Source: Rhabditoides inermis (lineage: Eukaryota; Nematoda; Chromadorea; Rhabditida; Rhabditidae). From it: a DNA stretch of 64,000 nt. Both the position numbers and the translations under genes were made by a program. Shown piece by piece: positions 33,001 to 44,693 of the stretch; within the stretch, counting starts at the first letter, position 1; each line of letters starts with the position of its first letter. The notes below the pieces were generated by a model, which saw only the letters and a program-made list of their open reading frames with translations, was not told where the DNA came from and did not search any database. The stretch spans positions 38,501-102,500 of the forward strand of contig CAWZYM010000203.1 in NCBI GenBank assembly GCA_963966185.1. The letters run 5' to 3'.

Positions 33001-34049
33001 TAGTGTGGAAATCAGAGCATTGTAACTGTAGTGTTCTCATGCGGATTACAAGTGAGACCAGAGTGACAAGTTTACGGCTCTAATTGGGAGAGAAGCGCGC
33101 ATGGCGCAACTTGTTTACGGCGGAGCGTCGGCTGGGGTCTCAATCCGGATCAAGGTATCGAGGATCGTAAACCTGGATGTGTCTTTGGCGCGTGCCGACA
33201 CAGACCGCAAGAGAGAGAGAGCGCATGCGAATTTTACGAGAGGCAAACGAGCCGGTCCGGGTCACGCTTTATGAGTAGGGGAGAGAGAGAGAGATATGTG
33301 CGGCAGCACCTTAGGCGAAAGGGTCCGTTTACAGCCGGAGCATCGACGGCGGCGCGATCGTGATATCGATTGGTTAGAGCCGGATACGGAAGGATCGCAG
33401 GGATCAGAGATAGGATCTGTGAGGACGTTGCAGGAAGCAGCTGGCCCAATGAGGGAGATACGATCGAGAATACCATATAGAGTACTTGTCTCTTCAAATC
33501 ACACTTGAAAGAACTTTCAACTACTCCAAACTACTATCGAAAACATCCCATTGATTGCGCAGTATTTGCCCTCCAGTCACTTCGAACTCAGAAAACTGTT
33601 TGAGAGGCCACGCCTTTTGAATCTATGAATCCATCCGAAAGAGGCTGCGGTACCCAATTCCAACCCAGAATCCCATCAATTCTCTAACGGGTTATGAGAA
33701 CTCACGGAAATCGATACGCTCATGAGTCACAGTGGGAACGGGTGAGGGAAAGAACTCAAGGAGATAAAGGGAGAGAGGGAGGTAGGGAGAGAGGGAGAGA
33801 GAGGGGGAGAGAGAGAAAGGAGGAAGAACGCATGCCTTTCTCCTATTGTCTTGGCACCGGGCCGCCTGGCACAGTTGCACACATGTTGCGAACATGAGAC
33901 ATACATGAAAAGGGAAGAACCGTCTGGAAGCTATCAATAACCAATCAGTGCGAGGAGGAAATGTAAAGTAAACAACAAACAAACAAACAAACAACCCACC
34001 ACCAGGCTTGCGCTGCGGAGAGGAGGGAGAGTAGTAGGAGGGGCGACAT
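30054..34049 (-). CDS. Wnt family secreted ligand
   Basis: Minus-strand exons 34049-34000, 32734-32611, 32460-32355, 32208-32129, 31922-31768, 31511-31394, 31185-31123, 30947-30816, 30568-30448 and 30169-30054 give 354 residues, typical of Wnts. Exon 1 encodes the signal peptide [15 protein letters not shown]. Next come [55 protein letters not shown] and [11 protein letters not shown]. The serine in [10 protein letters not shown] is the Porcupine palmitoleate site. The C-terminal Cys-rich domain has [15 protein letters not shown] and [14 protein letters not shown]. It acts through Frizzled receptors in polarity and patterning. I cannot assign one nematode Wnt clade. The exon 8 acceptor ends CAAG, and exon 1 rests on signal-peptide logic plus phase. 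Confidence 0.94.
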
Positions 34050-34604
34050 GCGTAGAGTGACAGTCGACTGTTGAGTGATCGATGCGTGATCAGAGGGGGC
34101 GGGGCCAGGCGGGAGGAGGGAGTGAGGCGCGCGAGTGCCGCCGACCAATCAACGCCCGGGTCACGCGAGGGCACAGTGATACGAGTGATAAGCCAGTGTT
34201 GTGTTGTTTCAAGATGTAAAGTGTTCACCGATGATGTAAGTAACATGTGCGAGGCAGAGATAATGTTTAGGAGGTTATTAAGAGATTAGCGGTGTCCATT
34301 GAGGGTACTGTAGATTGCAATCAGCAATCAATTCGGCTAGACACTTGGGAGACACAATAGCATTGTATAGAACGTGCTGCACTTCATAACCCGAATAAGG
34401 CATCATTCACGAGAACCACTTTCGTCACTCACATCCACCAACACATTTCTACTGCTTTCTCAAATCAAACACCAGCATTATATGAGCGATTTATTGGAAG
34501 AACAAATCGGAAAAAAAGAAGTTGTGACGTGTCGATGTGTGATGGCAGCCGGCCCGGAGGGGCGTGGCTTGCGTGGGGCGGGGCTTACTTGCCCTCCTCG
34601 CGCA

Positions 34605-34793
34605 TCATGTATCCCTCTCCTTGAACTTGTCCTTGTGCTTGTCCTTGCCGTACGAGTCCTGGTAGCCCTTGGGCTGAAATGGAGAAGGTTACGGTAGGCA
34701 CAGGGTACGTTAGCTACGGGATACGGTAGTCGGGCAGCGGACCTTGGGAGCCTCGGCGACAGGCATGTAGGCGGAGGGAGCGGGTCCGGACAT
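34605..34793 (-). CDS. Small Lys/Pro-rich protein, apparent 3' frameshift
   Basis: Minus-strand exons 34793-34743 and 34673-34605 give 39 residues: MSGPAPSAYMPVAEAPK then PKGYQDSYGKDKHKDKFKERDT and stop. Codon use is C/G-ending as in highly expressed genes. In the next frame the DNA continues as GEGYMMREEGK and a TAA at 34585, which looks like a natural end; a single missing base near 34613 would explain it. TTTATT at 34500-34505 is an AATAAA on this strand. The family is not recognised with certainty. No signal peptide or membrane segment. Confidence 0.55.
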
Positions 34794-35637
34794 GTTTGGA
34801 GAATGGAGTGGTCCAATCTGCCTCACCCGCCCTTTCCGCCGTTCTTTTGTACGGCAACTCGTCCTTACGCTTATCACAAAAATGACTTCCTAACGAGCGA
34901 TTATGCTAATTGGGTGGTTTGGAATGACTTCTGCGATTAGCATATTCAAATGACCGTGAGTTTTGTGAGTATGAAAGAGAATTCTATAGTAATCACGGAT
35001 TGCGAATTGATTTTGCCTCGGCGAGCTTATAATGCTAGTCCCTCTTTGGTGTTTGCCCAATTTACACGCATTCGACAGTTCGATAGTCGATCTGTAATGA
35101 GAGCGGCTTTCTGTGAGTGCACTCTCAACAGAGCGCGTGGCGCAGTGGCAAGAGAGATGCGTGCCAATCTGAAGACCACGGTTCGAATCTTTTTTGCAAC
35201 TTTTAGTGAAACAATGTGTGGGCCTGCACGATTCAAAACCGTGCAGATTATGTTTCAAAATGTGAATGTGCCCCGCCCATCCCTGGAGAATTGGCGAGGA
35301 CTTTATTACGAATTAGCTAAATCGCTTTTCAATTAAATAACAACTTCACTTCCTATAGAATAGCACATTTTCGCGTAACGATAATCCACAGTCCACATTG
35401 TACAGTTGTCAAGATTTCGTATGTTGTCTGGACGGAAGCTACAATTCGTGACCGCATAACACGACACATTTCATGATAATCGTACTTTCTCCACTATTTT
35501 TAGTAATCGGCATAGCTTCGCGTTTCTAAACGTGTATAGAAATACTTGGTTAGAGATACATTTGCTATACCTTGGTCTGCTGAGAAATACTTCCCCGGGC
35601 TTTCAAGAGGCATAGAGAGCGAGGCGACTCACGAGCC
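34794..35637. other. Intergenic with one tRNA-like segment
   Basis: No protein gene recognised. At 35132-35196 (+) lie an A-box-like TGGCGCAGTGGCAAGAGAG (from 35138), a B box GGTTCGAATCT (35180-35190) and a run of six T. The acceptor and T stems do not pair, so it is a degenerate tRNA or a tRNA-derived SINE head, not a working tRNA gene. Confidence 0.45.
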
Positions 35638-36439
35638 ATGGTCTCCATTTCTCTAGTCATCAAATATATCATCTCCTTCATTCCTCTCCCACCTACAATC
35701 GCCGTTGTCTACGTCATACTATGCAGCAGGAAGTTGCGGTAAGTTGCTTGCGTTTTGTTAGAAACATACTCCTTCCTTGTTCGTTCGTGTAGTTTTGTAA
35801 TGAGCTTTTGATAATTGATAATTAGATGATTTCATCATCTTCAATCGTTAGCGTTAGGTTAGGTAGGAGTTACTATATCCTTATTTCGAACAACCTCGCT
35901 TATTGTCGAAAACCTCGCTTTTTTCTAACTCCATATGTTTTCGAACTACCTCGTTTGCAGTTCGAAATACGGTGTCAGTGTACTTCAAGAGCCACTGAAA
36001 AAAAAACAGTTTCCACCACATACATACCACACACTTTTTAACGACAATTGCAGAAATATGGCAATGTCAATTCTCTGTCGCTGTCGCTGTATCTGTCTCT
36101 GTCTCAGGAATGCCAGACGGAAAGAAAATACTAAGAAAGTTTTCGCAATACCCCAGCAAATCACCCCCCAAGAGACGCATACTTGTCTCTCGCTGTTCGA
36201 ACAAATAAAATAGTCCGACTGGCTACTATATACAAGGTCGCTTCAGCGGGCGCACTCTGTTTCCTATCGTGGCATGTCTACTGATCTGCGATCTACTCGA
36301 CATCGCATCGAAGATCGCATTCGAACTGCCGAGCCACTTCGCCGGACGACCGCTGCTGGGTGAGAGAGGGGGGGGGAGAGGAGAGAGAGAGAGAGAGAGA
36401 GAAAGGAAGAGAGAGAGAGAGAAGAAAAGAGAGGGAGGT

Positions 36440-36482
<43 letters not shown>

Positions 36483-37868
36483 GGAGAGGATGAGGAGAGA
36501 AAGAGAGACAGAGAAAGAGAGAGAGGGAGAGAGAGAGACAGACAGAGATCCCTCGCAGTCTGCCCGCTCGTCTCTCTTCCCGGCTGGCTGGCGAACACGG
36601 CCTTCCTCGGCTCAGTTCTCCTCTACCCGGTCATCGCCGCCGCGCACTTTGTCGTCATCACGTGGTGGGTTGGGAGGATGGGAGGGGAAACTCGTTGCGT
36701 TCATCGACGGACCCCTCGAGTAGCTAGGTCGAGTAGCTATAGGTCGATGGTTGCACCCTCACACGTTGGCACATGTCGTACTCTGTAAGAAACCTGTCAC
36801 ACCATAGACCAGTGATTTTCCAACAAAAGCTCGAGCATATCTTCACAATAAGTGTGAGTGAGTGTTGATAGAAGTCTGAAGTGAACCCGTCTAGTCCCGG
36901 CTCGGCGCTGAACCTGCTGCTCACCAACGGGGCGCTGTTCGGTATCGGTGGGGCGTGTTTGGTGGTCGCGGGAGGGCTGTCGGCCGGATATGCAGGTATC
37001 CTCTCTCTCTTCTCTCTCTTCTCTCTCTCTCTCTCTCCTCACTTCTCTCTCTCTCTTTCTCTCTTTCTCTCTCTCTCATCTCTCTTTTCCTTTCTCTCTC
37101 TCTCTCTCATCTCTCTTTTCCAGTACCCGATTGTGGTTTCGTCTATGTGGCGAACCTCCACTGGGACATTGTCCCCTCCGCCTATGTCGCCGTTTTTATT
37201 GAGGAACTGAATAAGAAACTGCAGGTAAATGATGAGAAAATAAGATCTATGGCATATCCAGCTACAGGAAAAGCAGATTCCATGTTCACATGAAGTTCAT
37301 TTCATTCCAGAAGACGTGCACTCCATATCAGAAAATACATTACGTTTTAGATTATGATGATGTACATTTCATTCCAGATGACGTGCACCCTATTTCAGAT
37401 GACGTGCATTCCCTTTCAGATGACGTGCACTCTATTTTATACACGCATTGCGTTTCAGATGACGTGCGATCCATATGCAGATGACGTACATTCTATTTCA
37501 GATGACGTGCATCCCTCTGACGATAGCGATAGACGGGTTCATCGTGTATCGCCTCTCCCGGCTGTCGGCCGCGCCCCGTGGAGAGTCCCGAAAGACCACG
37601 TGGCAGAGGAGGAATGATGTGCAGGTGAGCCATTTCAGATTGTGATACTGTATTGCGATACCGGATTCGCAGACATGAACATAATATAACAAAGACGAAA
37701 TCACCCTCAAGAACATATACACAATGGTAAAAATGGTTCGTCTGTACGCAGGCTACGGTAGGATATTTACAGGTGGCAGTGAACTTTTTCCTTATCACGG
37801 CAATTTTGATCTACTCGACCGCTTCATTCAATCTCTCGATCATGTAAGGTTCAAGTGAGAGAGTGAGC

Positions 37869-37940
<72 letters not shown>

Positions 37941-38351
37941 CAGAGAGGTAGAGAGGGGGGAAGAGGAAGAGAGAAACACTTTTCAGGTACTTTAACTGGT
38001 TCACAGAGCTACTGCAGTATCTAGCTGCTTTCATTAGAAACATGAAGTGAGTTTTACTTTCAATAAATAAACAAAAAAATCTTATTAGGTCAATCATCTA
38101 CATCCTATTCTCCTCGCAGATCCGAAAAGCTATTCTTGAGATGATATTCGGAAGAAAAGTCCAAATTATAACCACAAAAGTAAGTATTCCTTCCTCTCTC
38201 TCTCTCTCTCTCCCCTACCCGTTCTCTCTTTCAGACTCGAGTCTCGTCGGTTTCGTTTGTGCAGAGTCGCACGCCTCCTTTCGGTCAGAGATCGACTAGA
38301 TCCGCCAGCATTGATATTCCTATGCGAATCATGGACAACGTCGTACAGTGA
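35638..38351 (+). CDS. Seven-transmembrane receptor, nematode chemoreceptor type
   Basis: Exons 35638-35738, 36247-36359, 36559-36664, 36895-36995, 37124-37224, 37502-37624, 37773-37843, 37987-38046, 38089-38179 and 38235-38351 give 327 residues. Hydrophobic segments: VIKYIISFIPLPPTIAVVYV (TM1, exon 1), IVACLLICDLLDIA (TM2), NTAFLGSVLLYPVIAAAHF (TM3), NLLLTNGALFGIGGACLVV (TM4), a less clear TM5 around exons 5-6, VAVNFFLITAILIYSTASF (TM6) and FIRNMKSIIYILFSSQ (TM7), then IRKAILEMIFGRK and a Ser/Thr-rich tail. It resembles Srx/Srsx-like nematode receptors, but I cannot fix the family. Exon 6 is preceded by a ladder of near-identical acceptor copies. A Helitron-like module begins one base after the stop. 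Confidence 0.82.
37303..37501 (+). repeat. Ladder of tandem splice-acceptor copies before receptor exon 6
   Basis: CAG followed by AAGACGTGC or ATGACGTNC occurs with the AG ending at 37310, 37377, 37398, 37419, 37458, 37480 and 37501; the last is the real exon 6 acceptor. Steps are mostly 21 or 22 bases (one is 39). Each unit has a TTTCAG or near match, so each could serve as an acceptor. Confidence 0.9.
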
Positions 38352-39102
38352 ATCGCCTTTTCTACTAAAATGTCCTATTGTCTCTGTCCGTCATTCCAGA
38401 GTCATAACTAGCTTCAAACTCAACCAATTCACATGAAACTTGGTAGAAAGTTGTATTCCTTTGCAAGGACGACGACAAAATTCAGGCACCTCTCAACTCC
38501 TCCTCTACGTCCATATTTGGTCAAAAAACCACCAAAAATGGTCACTTTTGCACTTTTTTCTTGTGTGTCCGCGAACATAACTCCGTTCCTACCGAACCGA
38601 TTTGCGTCAAACTTTGCAAAAAGTTTACAAAGTACTTCAGGATGCAGTCCACTTTGTGATTACTCTCCAATTACACTCATTGCCTATATTTCGAAGAAAA
38701 ACCACGAAAGTAATCGATTTTGTCTCATCTAAGAAACATCTTCGCTTCTTTTTCCGTAAATACGTTCAACAAATAGTTTCAACAAAAAGAGCGTACCTGC
38801 CAAATTCAGCGTTATTGGTTACGGTGTGAGGAACATATTGTCCAATCATCAAAAGATGCGCGCGCCCTCGCATTTCTTTACGATTTTGATTAGTTCCGCG
38901 TTCACGACTTGATTCATACTAAACCAATTTATATGAAACTTTGCAGATAGTTGAGTTTACGTCCTCGGCTGTAGTCCACCTCCTCAATTTTGCTTTCAGT
39001 ATCCGGTTAAAAAAACATCAAAATCTCGCTGTCCGGCAGCGGAAGCTCCATGTCCAAGCAAAAGTTTTACCTCAATCTCTAAAAATGCATTGACAAAGAA
39101 CG

Positions 39103-39133
<31 letters not shown>

Positions 39134-39455
39134 GAAAAGTTAGAGAGAAGCATATAGATATATATAGAGAAAGGCAGCGGAAAAAGAGGAAGAGGGAAAA
39201 AAGGAAGAGTTAGATAAAAAAGGGAAGGGAGAGATAGAGAGAGACAGAGAGAGAAAGAGAGAGAGAGAATGCGAGAATATAAGAGGGCGAGAGGTTGCAG
39301 TAGCAAAGCTCGTAGCATTAAAACTAAAAGAAATACGAGGAGAAAGAGAGAGAAAGAAAGAGAAAAAAGAGAGAGAAAGAAAGAGAAAAAAAGAGAGAGA
39401 GAGAGAGAGAGAGCAGAGAGAGAGAGAGAGAGAGAGCAGAGAAAGAGAGAGAGGA

Positions 39456-39512
<57 letters not shown>

Positions 39513-39887
39513 GGGAGAGAGAGAGAGAAAGTTTTTATGAGCAAAGGAAAGTATAGTTCAGAAAAAAAGTATAATGATTATCATTGATCTATGTATTCAT
39601 AGATATTGATAGCGGAGCGGGAGCGCGCGGCACCGTGCAGGTGCTCTTTCCGTATACGCGAGGACATTCAAATTCAAAAATATACATAGATCTACTGACT
39701 TGTACAACGGAGGTACGCGGCAGCTAACCAAAGCACTTGCAGACCAGGTATTATTATTGCATTGCCTCTAGATCACATTATCAGTGCAATCAATACATCA
39801 ATCGACTAATTTTCTCTACTTTAATAACCAGTTTCACTCGAAATGTTATGAAATTGTAAAAAAAACACACAGTATTATTGATCATAA

Positions 39888-40453
39888 AGTGACAGGTGTT
39901 TGACGTGTGAACGCCGGTCGGCCCAGGACCTACCTGTTAGGGACATCCGCGTGAGCGGATGCGCCAACCCAGAGGACTTCGATATCAAACCGCAAACTAC
40001 TACCGTTGATGACAAACCAGTAGTCCACATTAGTTCCCGTGGGACATAATGTGAATGCAATACAAGAACAGATGTTTGGCATCTTTATCTCGCATAACAA
40101 GCACACAATGAGAAATGGATAGGGAACGGGGTAAAACCCCAATGTGGACGCGGGGACGGCACCCCTCAGGTGGTCAATGGTGGGACCTAAGGTCTCAGGA
40201 CTGGCATCTGAGTATCAGCTACCGCCGTACTGAACCCCCGACTGAGTGGTGTCGGTGGCTTATATAGGGAAGGGGGCGGGGCGTGTAGAGGCGCCTCGGC
40301 CAATGCACGAGCGACGTTCGTCCCGCGCTTCCCGCTGGTGTATCAGTAGATCGCCCGCCATGCCGTTGGCTGCAATCAGTGATCAGACTAGACTCGGAGC
40401 GTCTCTCTCTCGTAGAGTGAGATGCGACAGACAGAGAGTGTCTCTCTGTCACA
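39888..40453 (-). repeat. 3' LTR of the gag-only element
   Basis: On the minus strand it starts TGTGACAGAGAG and ends CACCTGTCACT. It contains one copy of the GGGGACGGCACCCCTCAGG motif near 40149-40170 (plus-strand reading), a motif repeated elsewhere in the element. Confidence 0.9.
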
Positions 40454-43089
40454 CCTCCCCCCTTTGATGAGTCCGGCTCCCGACGGACTGGATTGAACCC
40501 GCCTATCGAAAGTCGAGCTTCAACTAACTCTCTCACGCACACTCCCACCTACCCCATACCAGTTACCTAAGGTGAAGGGCAGGTTGGTGCGCCGAGTCCC
40601 GCTGACTCCGTTCTTGTTCTTCAGTGCGTCGCCGGGCGGCTCTCCGCCAGCCTCCGCTGCTCCGTCGGAACAACTCTGACTTGGTGTACTCAGCGTATGT
40701 TGGTGCACTCGGTGTGGTGCTTCTATCACTCGGCCGGCCCTTCAGATCACGCCTCGAGAGCATGTCTCGGTTCCATCGCTGCTCGATCGGATCGTCCTTC
40801 GCCTGAACCGATTGTGTTATTCACAACTCCCGTAGTACCGTAATCCTGCTGACTACCGTATACCTCAATCCGCGTCGCTCTAAAAGCGTGCCCTTGCCCG
40901 AGTCGCTCTCGGCGCGTCCAGCGGAAGCATCCACTGCTGCCCTTCTTGTTGAGGTCGCCCGCAGCCCTGCCTGCCGCTGCACGACACCACAGCTGACTCC
41001 GACTGAGCAGTTTGATCTTGACGTGCTCGGCGTGGCTCCTTCCGCCACTCGGTAGGCTTAATTCTTGGTGAATCTTGGAAGATGGGCTGAGAGTCGCATC
41101 TTGACTGCGCGTCTCGGTTCCATCGCAGTTCGATACTGGAACTCCCGGCACCTCGCCCATGTCGTCTTGGCGGTTCCCTCGACTCGACTCGACTTGGCGC
41201 CCTCGGCGGCCGCAGTTCGCAGCTGTACTTCTTGCCGGAGTCGCGCACGGGCCAGCTGCCGCTGCGAGTCACTACCTGAACGATAAGATGCAGCGCTGTT
41301 CAAAGCACAATGCACATGCTGACTACCGTAGCCGTCGACCTTAATTGATCGGTCATGATACCTGCATCTCTCCTTTCATGTTAGAACGAATCGGTGCGGG
41401 GGTGGCGGAGTGCGCGCGCTGGTTCACGTGGTGGAGTGGCAGAGTGGCATGCAGAGTAGCGCGCTCGCAGCTTCTCGACGCCTCCATATGGCTTGATGGG
41501 TTGGCCATCAGACTCGTTCACGGCTGTGCGCGTCGCGTTGTGCGTCGCAGCGCCGTGCAGCATCTTCTTGCCCGCTCACCCGTTGCCTGAAGAGAACGTT
41601 TGAGAACTCCGGAACTGACTACAGTACCACACCACAAACTACCGTATACCCGTTGCAACTCCACTTCATACTGGCATCACAAATCGATGGCTATACCGTC
41701 GCATCCTCCGTTGAATAGGTCCGGCTGGTCGCCTAGCACACCGCTTGGCACCGTCGGCGTTGCACCTTCTGTCGGCGTCGCAACTTCTGTCGGCGTCGCA
41801 CCTTCTGTCGGCGTTGCACCTTATGTCGGCGTCGCACCTCCTGTCAACGTCGCAGTTGAACAGCTGTTGAATGTGCTGAACATTCCTGCTTTCTCCTCGA
41901 TCCGGAAATGCTTGGCCGCCCAGGTTGAATCCTGGTCGTTGCAACGACACGGTGCATCACTTGTCGATGCAGCGCTGTCTGTATGCATCTCGCGTCGTGT
42001 TGCAGTTGACGCAGTGGCACCGGTGCGAGAGCGGGACTTTTTCCGGGTTATCGGGTAACCGAGATACTTGTACTCGCTCCGATTCCGCTGGAAGTCCCTG
42101 CGCTCGCTGATCAGAGTGCACGCAACCTCACTCCTCATATCACTGTTCATCCCGCTGAGCAGTTATCTTATCACATCATGGGATACCTGTGTGTCCGTGG
42201 TCGATGGTTGGAGTAGTCGTTTTCAGCCACTGCCTTCCGAATCTGAGCTGCGCCGAGTCGGGTTGATGGGCGACCTCTGAAACAGGCACAGTTGGCGCAA
42301 AACCACACATCGACCGATTGTGTCAACTCCATACTACCATATAAAAAAGAAAAAGAAAACCCAGATGGCCCGGGAAACCGCAGCTTGACCCTGATCTGTT
42401 GTAAAAACCGGAATCGTGTTTGATCGGAATCCACATCCTTGGAAGTCCAAAGTGTGAGTGCGCAGGTTCGCTAGAGTGTGGGGTTCCCTCCTCGGATCGA
42501 TTGCGGACATCACATCATCGCATCGTCCGGCATCTCGACGCCTCCCGCGTCTTTCCCTCCCGATGTCGCAGCATCCACTCTTTCGCTTCCCTCGCGCCGC
42601 TCGTCCGCTTTCACTCGCTTGTCCGTGGTGACGTTGTCACTCCTCGCGAATGACGTCATAGCCGGTGACGGAAATCATCGACTCAGCTGGTCTGATACTG
42701 TCCGTTGGTGATCTTGAACCTCCGGCAGTGCTCGGCGGTACCGCTCCAATCGATGGCGCCGGATAGAAAGAATATGTGAGGTCTCTCCTATCTCTTCTTC
42801 TCCCAATCGACTGGCTATCGATCCGCTCGTCGATCTCTTGATAGAACAGCAGCATACCCATGGTCTCTATTGACCGGATAACTGCCTGCACCCTCAATGC
42901 ATCTTGGGGACTCACCGGGTGGTAGTGCTCCTTGTTGGGCTGCGTCGGACCGCGCCGTCTCGGATGATCGGCTGCCGCTGTCAGTCGTGTCTCGTCCGTT
43001 ACGTTCTGGAACAAATAACATCTTATCAATTCTCATCTCATAAATTGACATCAAGATCAGTTTGTAACTTCACGTTTATAGTTATTCAC

Positions 43090-43530
43090 CGCTCGTGTGC
43101 GCCACTGTTGACTATCGTACTGTAGCCCGTTGACTGCAATAACCATGTTGATTACCGTATCGTGACCGCGCTGACCACTATAGCAATGGTGACTATTGTA
43201 ACCACGCTAACTACAGTAAGCATGGTGACTACCATAATCGCGCTGACCACTGTAACCGCATAGACTGCCGTAGCCCCTAGCCATGTTGACTACCGTAGCC
43301 ATGTTGCTGACCACTGTTACTACCGTAACCGCGTAGACTACCGTAACCATGCAGACCACAGTAACCTCGCAGACTCCAGTAATCGCGTTGACTGCCGTAT
43401 TCGCGCTGACTACAGTATGATTACCGTAACCACGCAAACTACCGTAATAGCGATGACTGCAGTAAATGCGGGGCGGGAGCTGACGACATTCGCGAAATCA
43501 CGCGCGACTGCAGTAATCACGCTTATTACA
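43090..43530. repeat. Degenerate ~20-bp tandem array (actaccgtaacc type)
   Basis: About 20 loose copies of a TGACTACCGTAACCGCG-like unit, changing between CCGTA, CTGTA and CAGTA. Lies in the non-coding 3' half of the LTR element. Related CTACAGTA/CTACCGTA words fill the Wnt introns. Confidence 0.75.
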
Positions 43531-44693
43531 GTGAATAGCCGTGTTGACTACCGTTCCACCGTTGAATGGTCGGCTATCCCCTCGTACCTGATAGTAGATG
43601 AGAGCCGTCTCGTCGACTTGCTCGCCGCGTCGCCACGTAATGATGTCATCCCGCGGGTAGGGATGATCCCATCTCGCGTCGTGTGGTGTGGGTAAGTGTG
43701 GCTCGCTGCCGAGGAGCGCTGCGCCGTCACATAATCTGAGGTGAGATGGTGAAGCGGACTGAGTCTCACTCACCTGTGAGTGGGTCGTCGTCCCTTCTCC
43801 TCGTCTCTCCCGCGGATCGATCGGCGTGGCTGCCCGTGGTACGGTGACCGGTGCGCCTGCCCCGGTGGAGCGTCGCACACCCCGGCACAATGAGCGTCTC
43901 CCTCCACAACTGTTCGCTCCGAGGCCGGTCGATGACATTGTGCGGCACTGTGCGTGCCGGCCGCTCTCTCCTCCCGTGTAGGCCGAAATGACCCTGCAGC
44001 GCGAGTGTGCGGGGAGATGCGAACAAGTGCACATGTGAACGTGCGAGCTGGTCGCTCTCGTCTTGCACCGGGTGGGCCGTTGACTGAGAACGCATAAAAC
44101 CCTTTCCTGTGACGTATACCATGATTCAACGTGGCAATACGCGACCGACACTGTGTCAAATGAGAAAGAAGAAAAAAAACGATGTTCACTACACCACTCA
44201 AATAAAAATAAATAACTGCTAATAAAAGGAGAAAACTTACTATAACTAGAACAAGAACCGGCCAAAAAGGAAAGATTGGACTTACACAACTGATACTATT
44301 GTTATACTGACAAGATACACGCTATAGCAATCACTCACCTCACAACTCCTATCATCTGCGGCTGCCCGGCGTCACTTGGCAGGTGATGATGGGCAATCGA
44401 TTTCGGTCGATCCACTTCATCAGTAGAGAGGGAAAAGAGTATGCGTCTCTGCCCGACTCTGCCAATATCGATCGATCGACTGTCACTGAGTGTACTCGGT
44501 GCCGGTTGTCAGCAACTCGGTTCTCGCCTGCATCTCTCACGTGAGTGCAGAGAGGGCGATCGTTTCGCAATCTCGGACCGCTGATGAAAGGAATATGTGA
44601 GAGTAGTGCTGGAGAGAAAAAAAATCAATGGGTGGATGATCTAAATAGCCGTAAAATTATAACTAAACGTGGGGTCTGTCTCTGATTGACAAC

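Noticed and set aside
33692..34246. 184-codon minus-strand frame upstream of Wnt
   Set aside because: Only bases 34000-34049 (signal peptide) join in phase to Wnt exon 2; the rest includes an AAAC microsatellite and a GA tract and has no Wnt content.
43498..44289. 263-codon minus-strand frame in the LTR element, considered as pol
   Set aside because: No aspartate pair, reverse transcriptase, RNase H or integrase motif; composition is low-complexity Ser/Arg/Thr and it crosses the CCGTAACC-type array.
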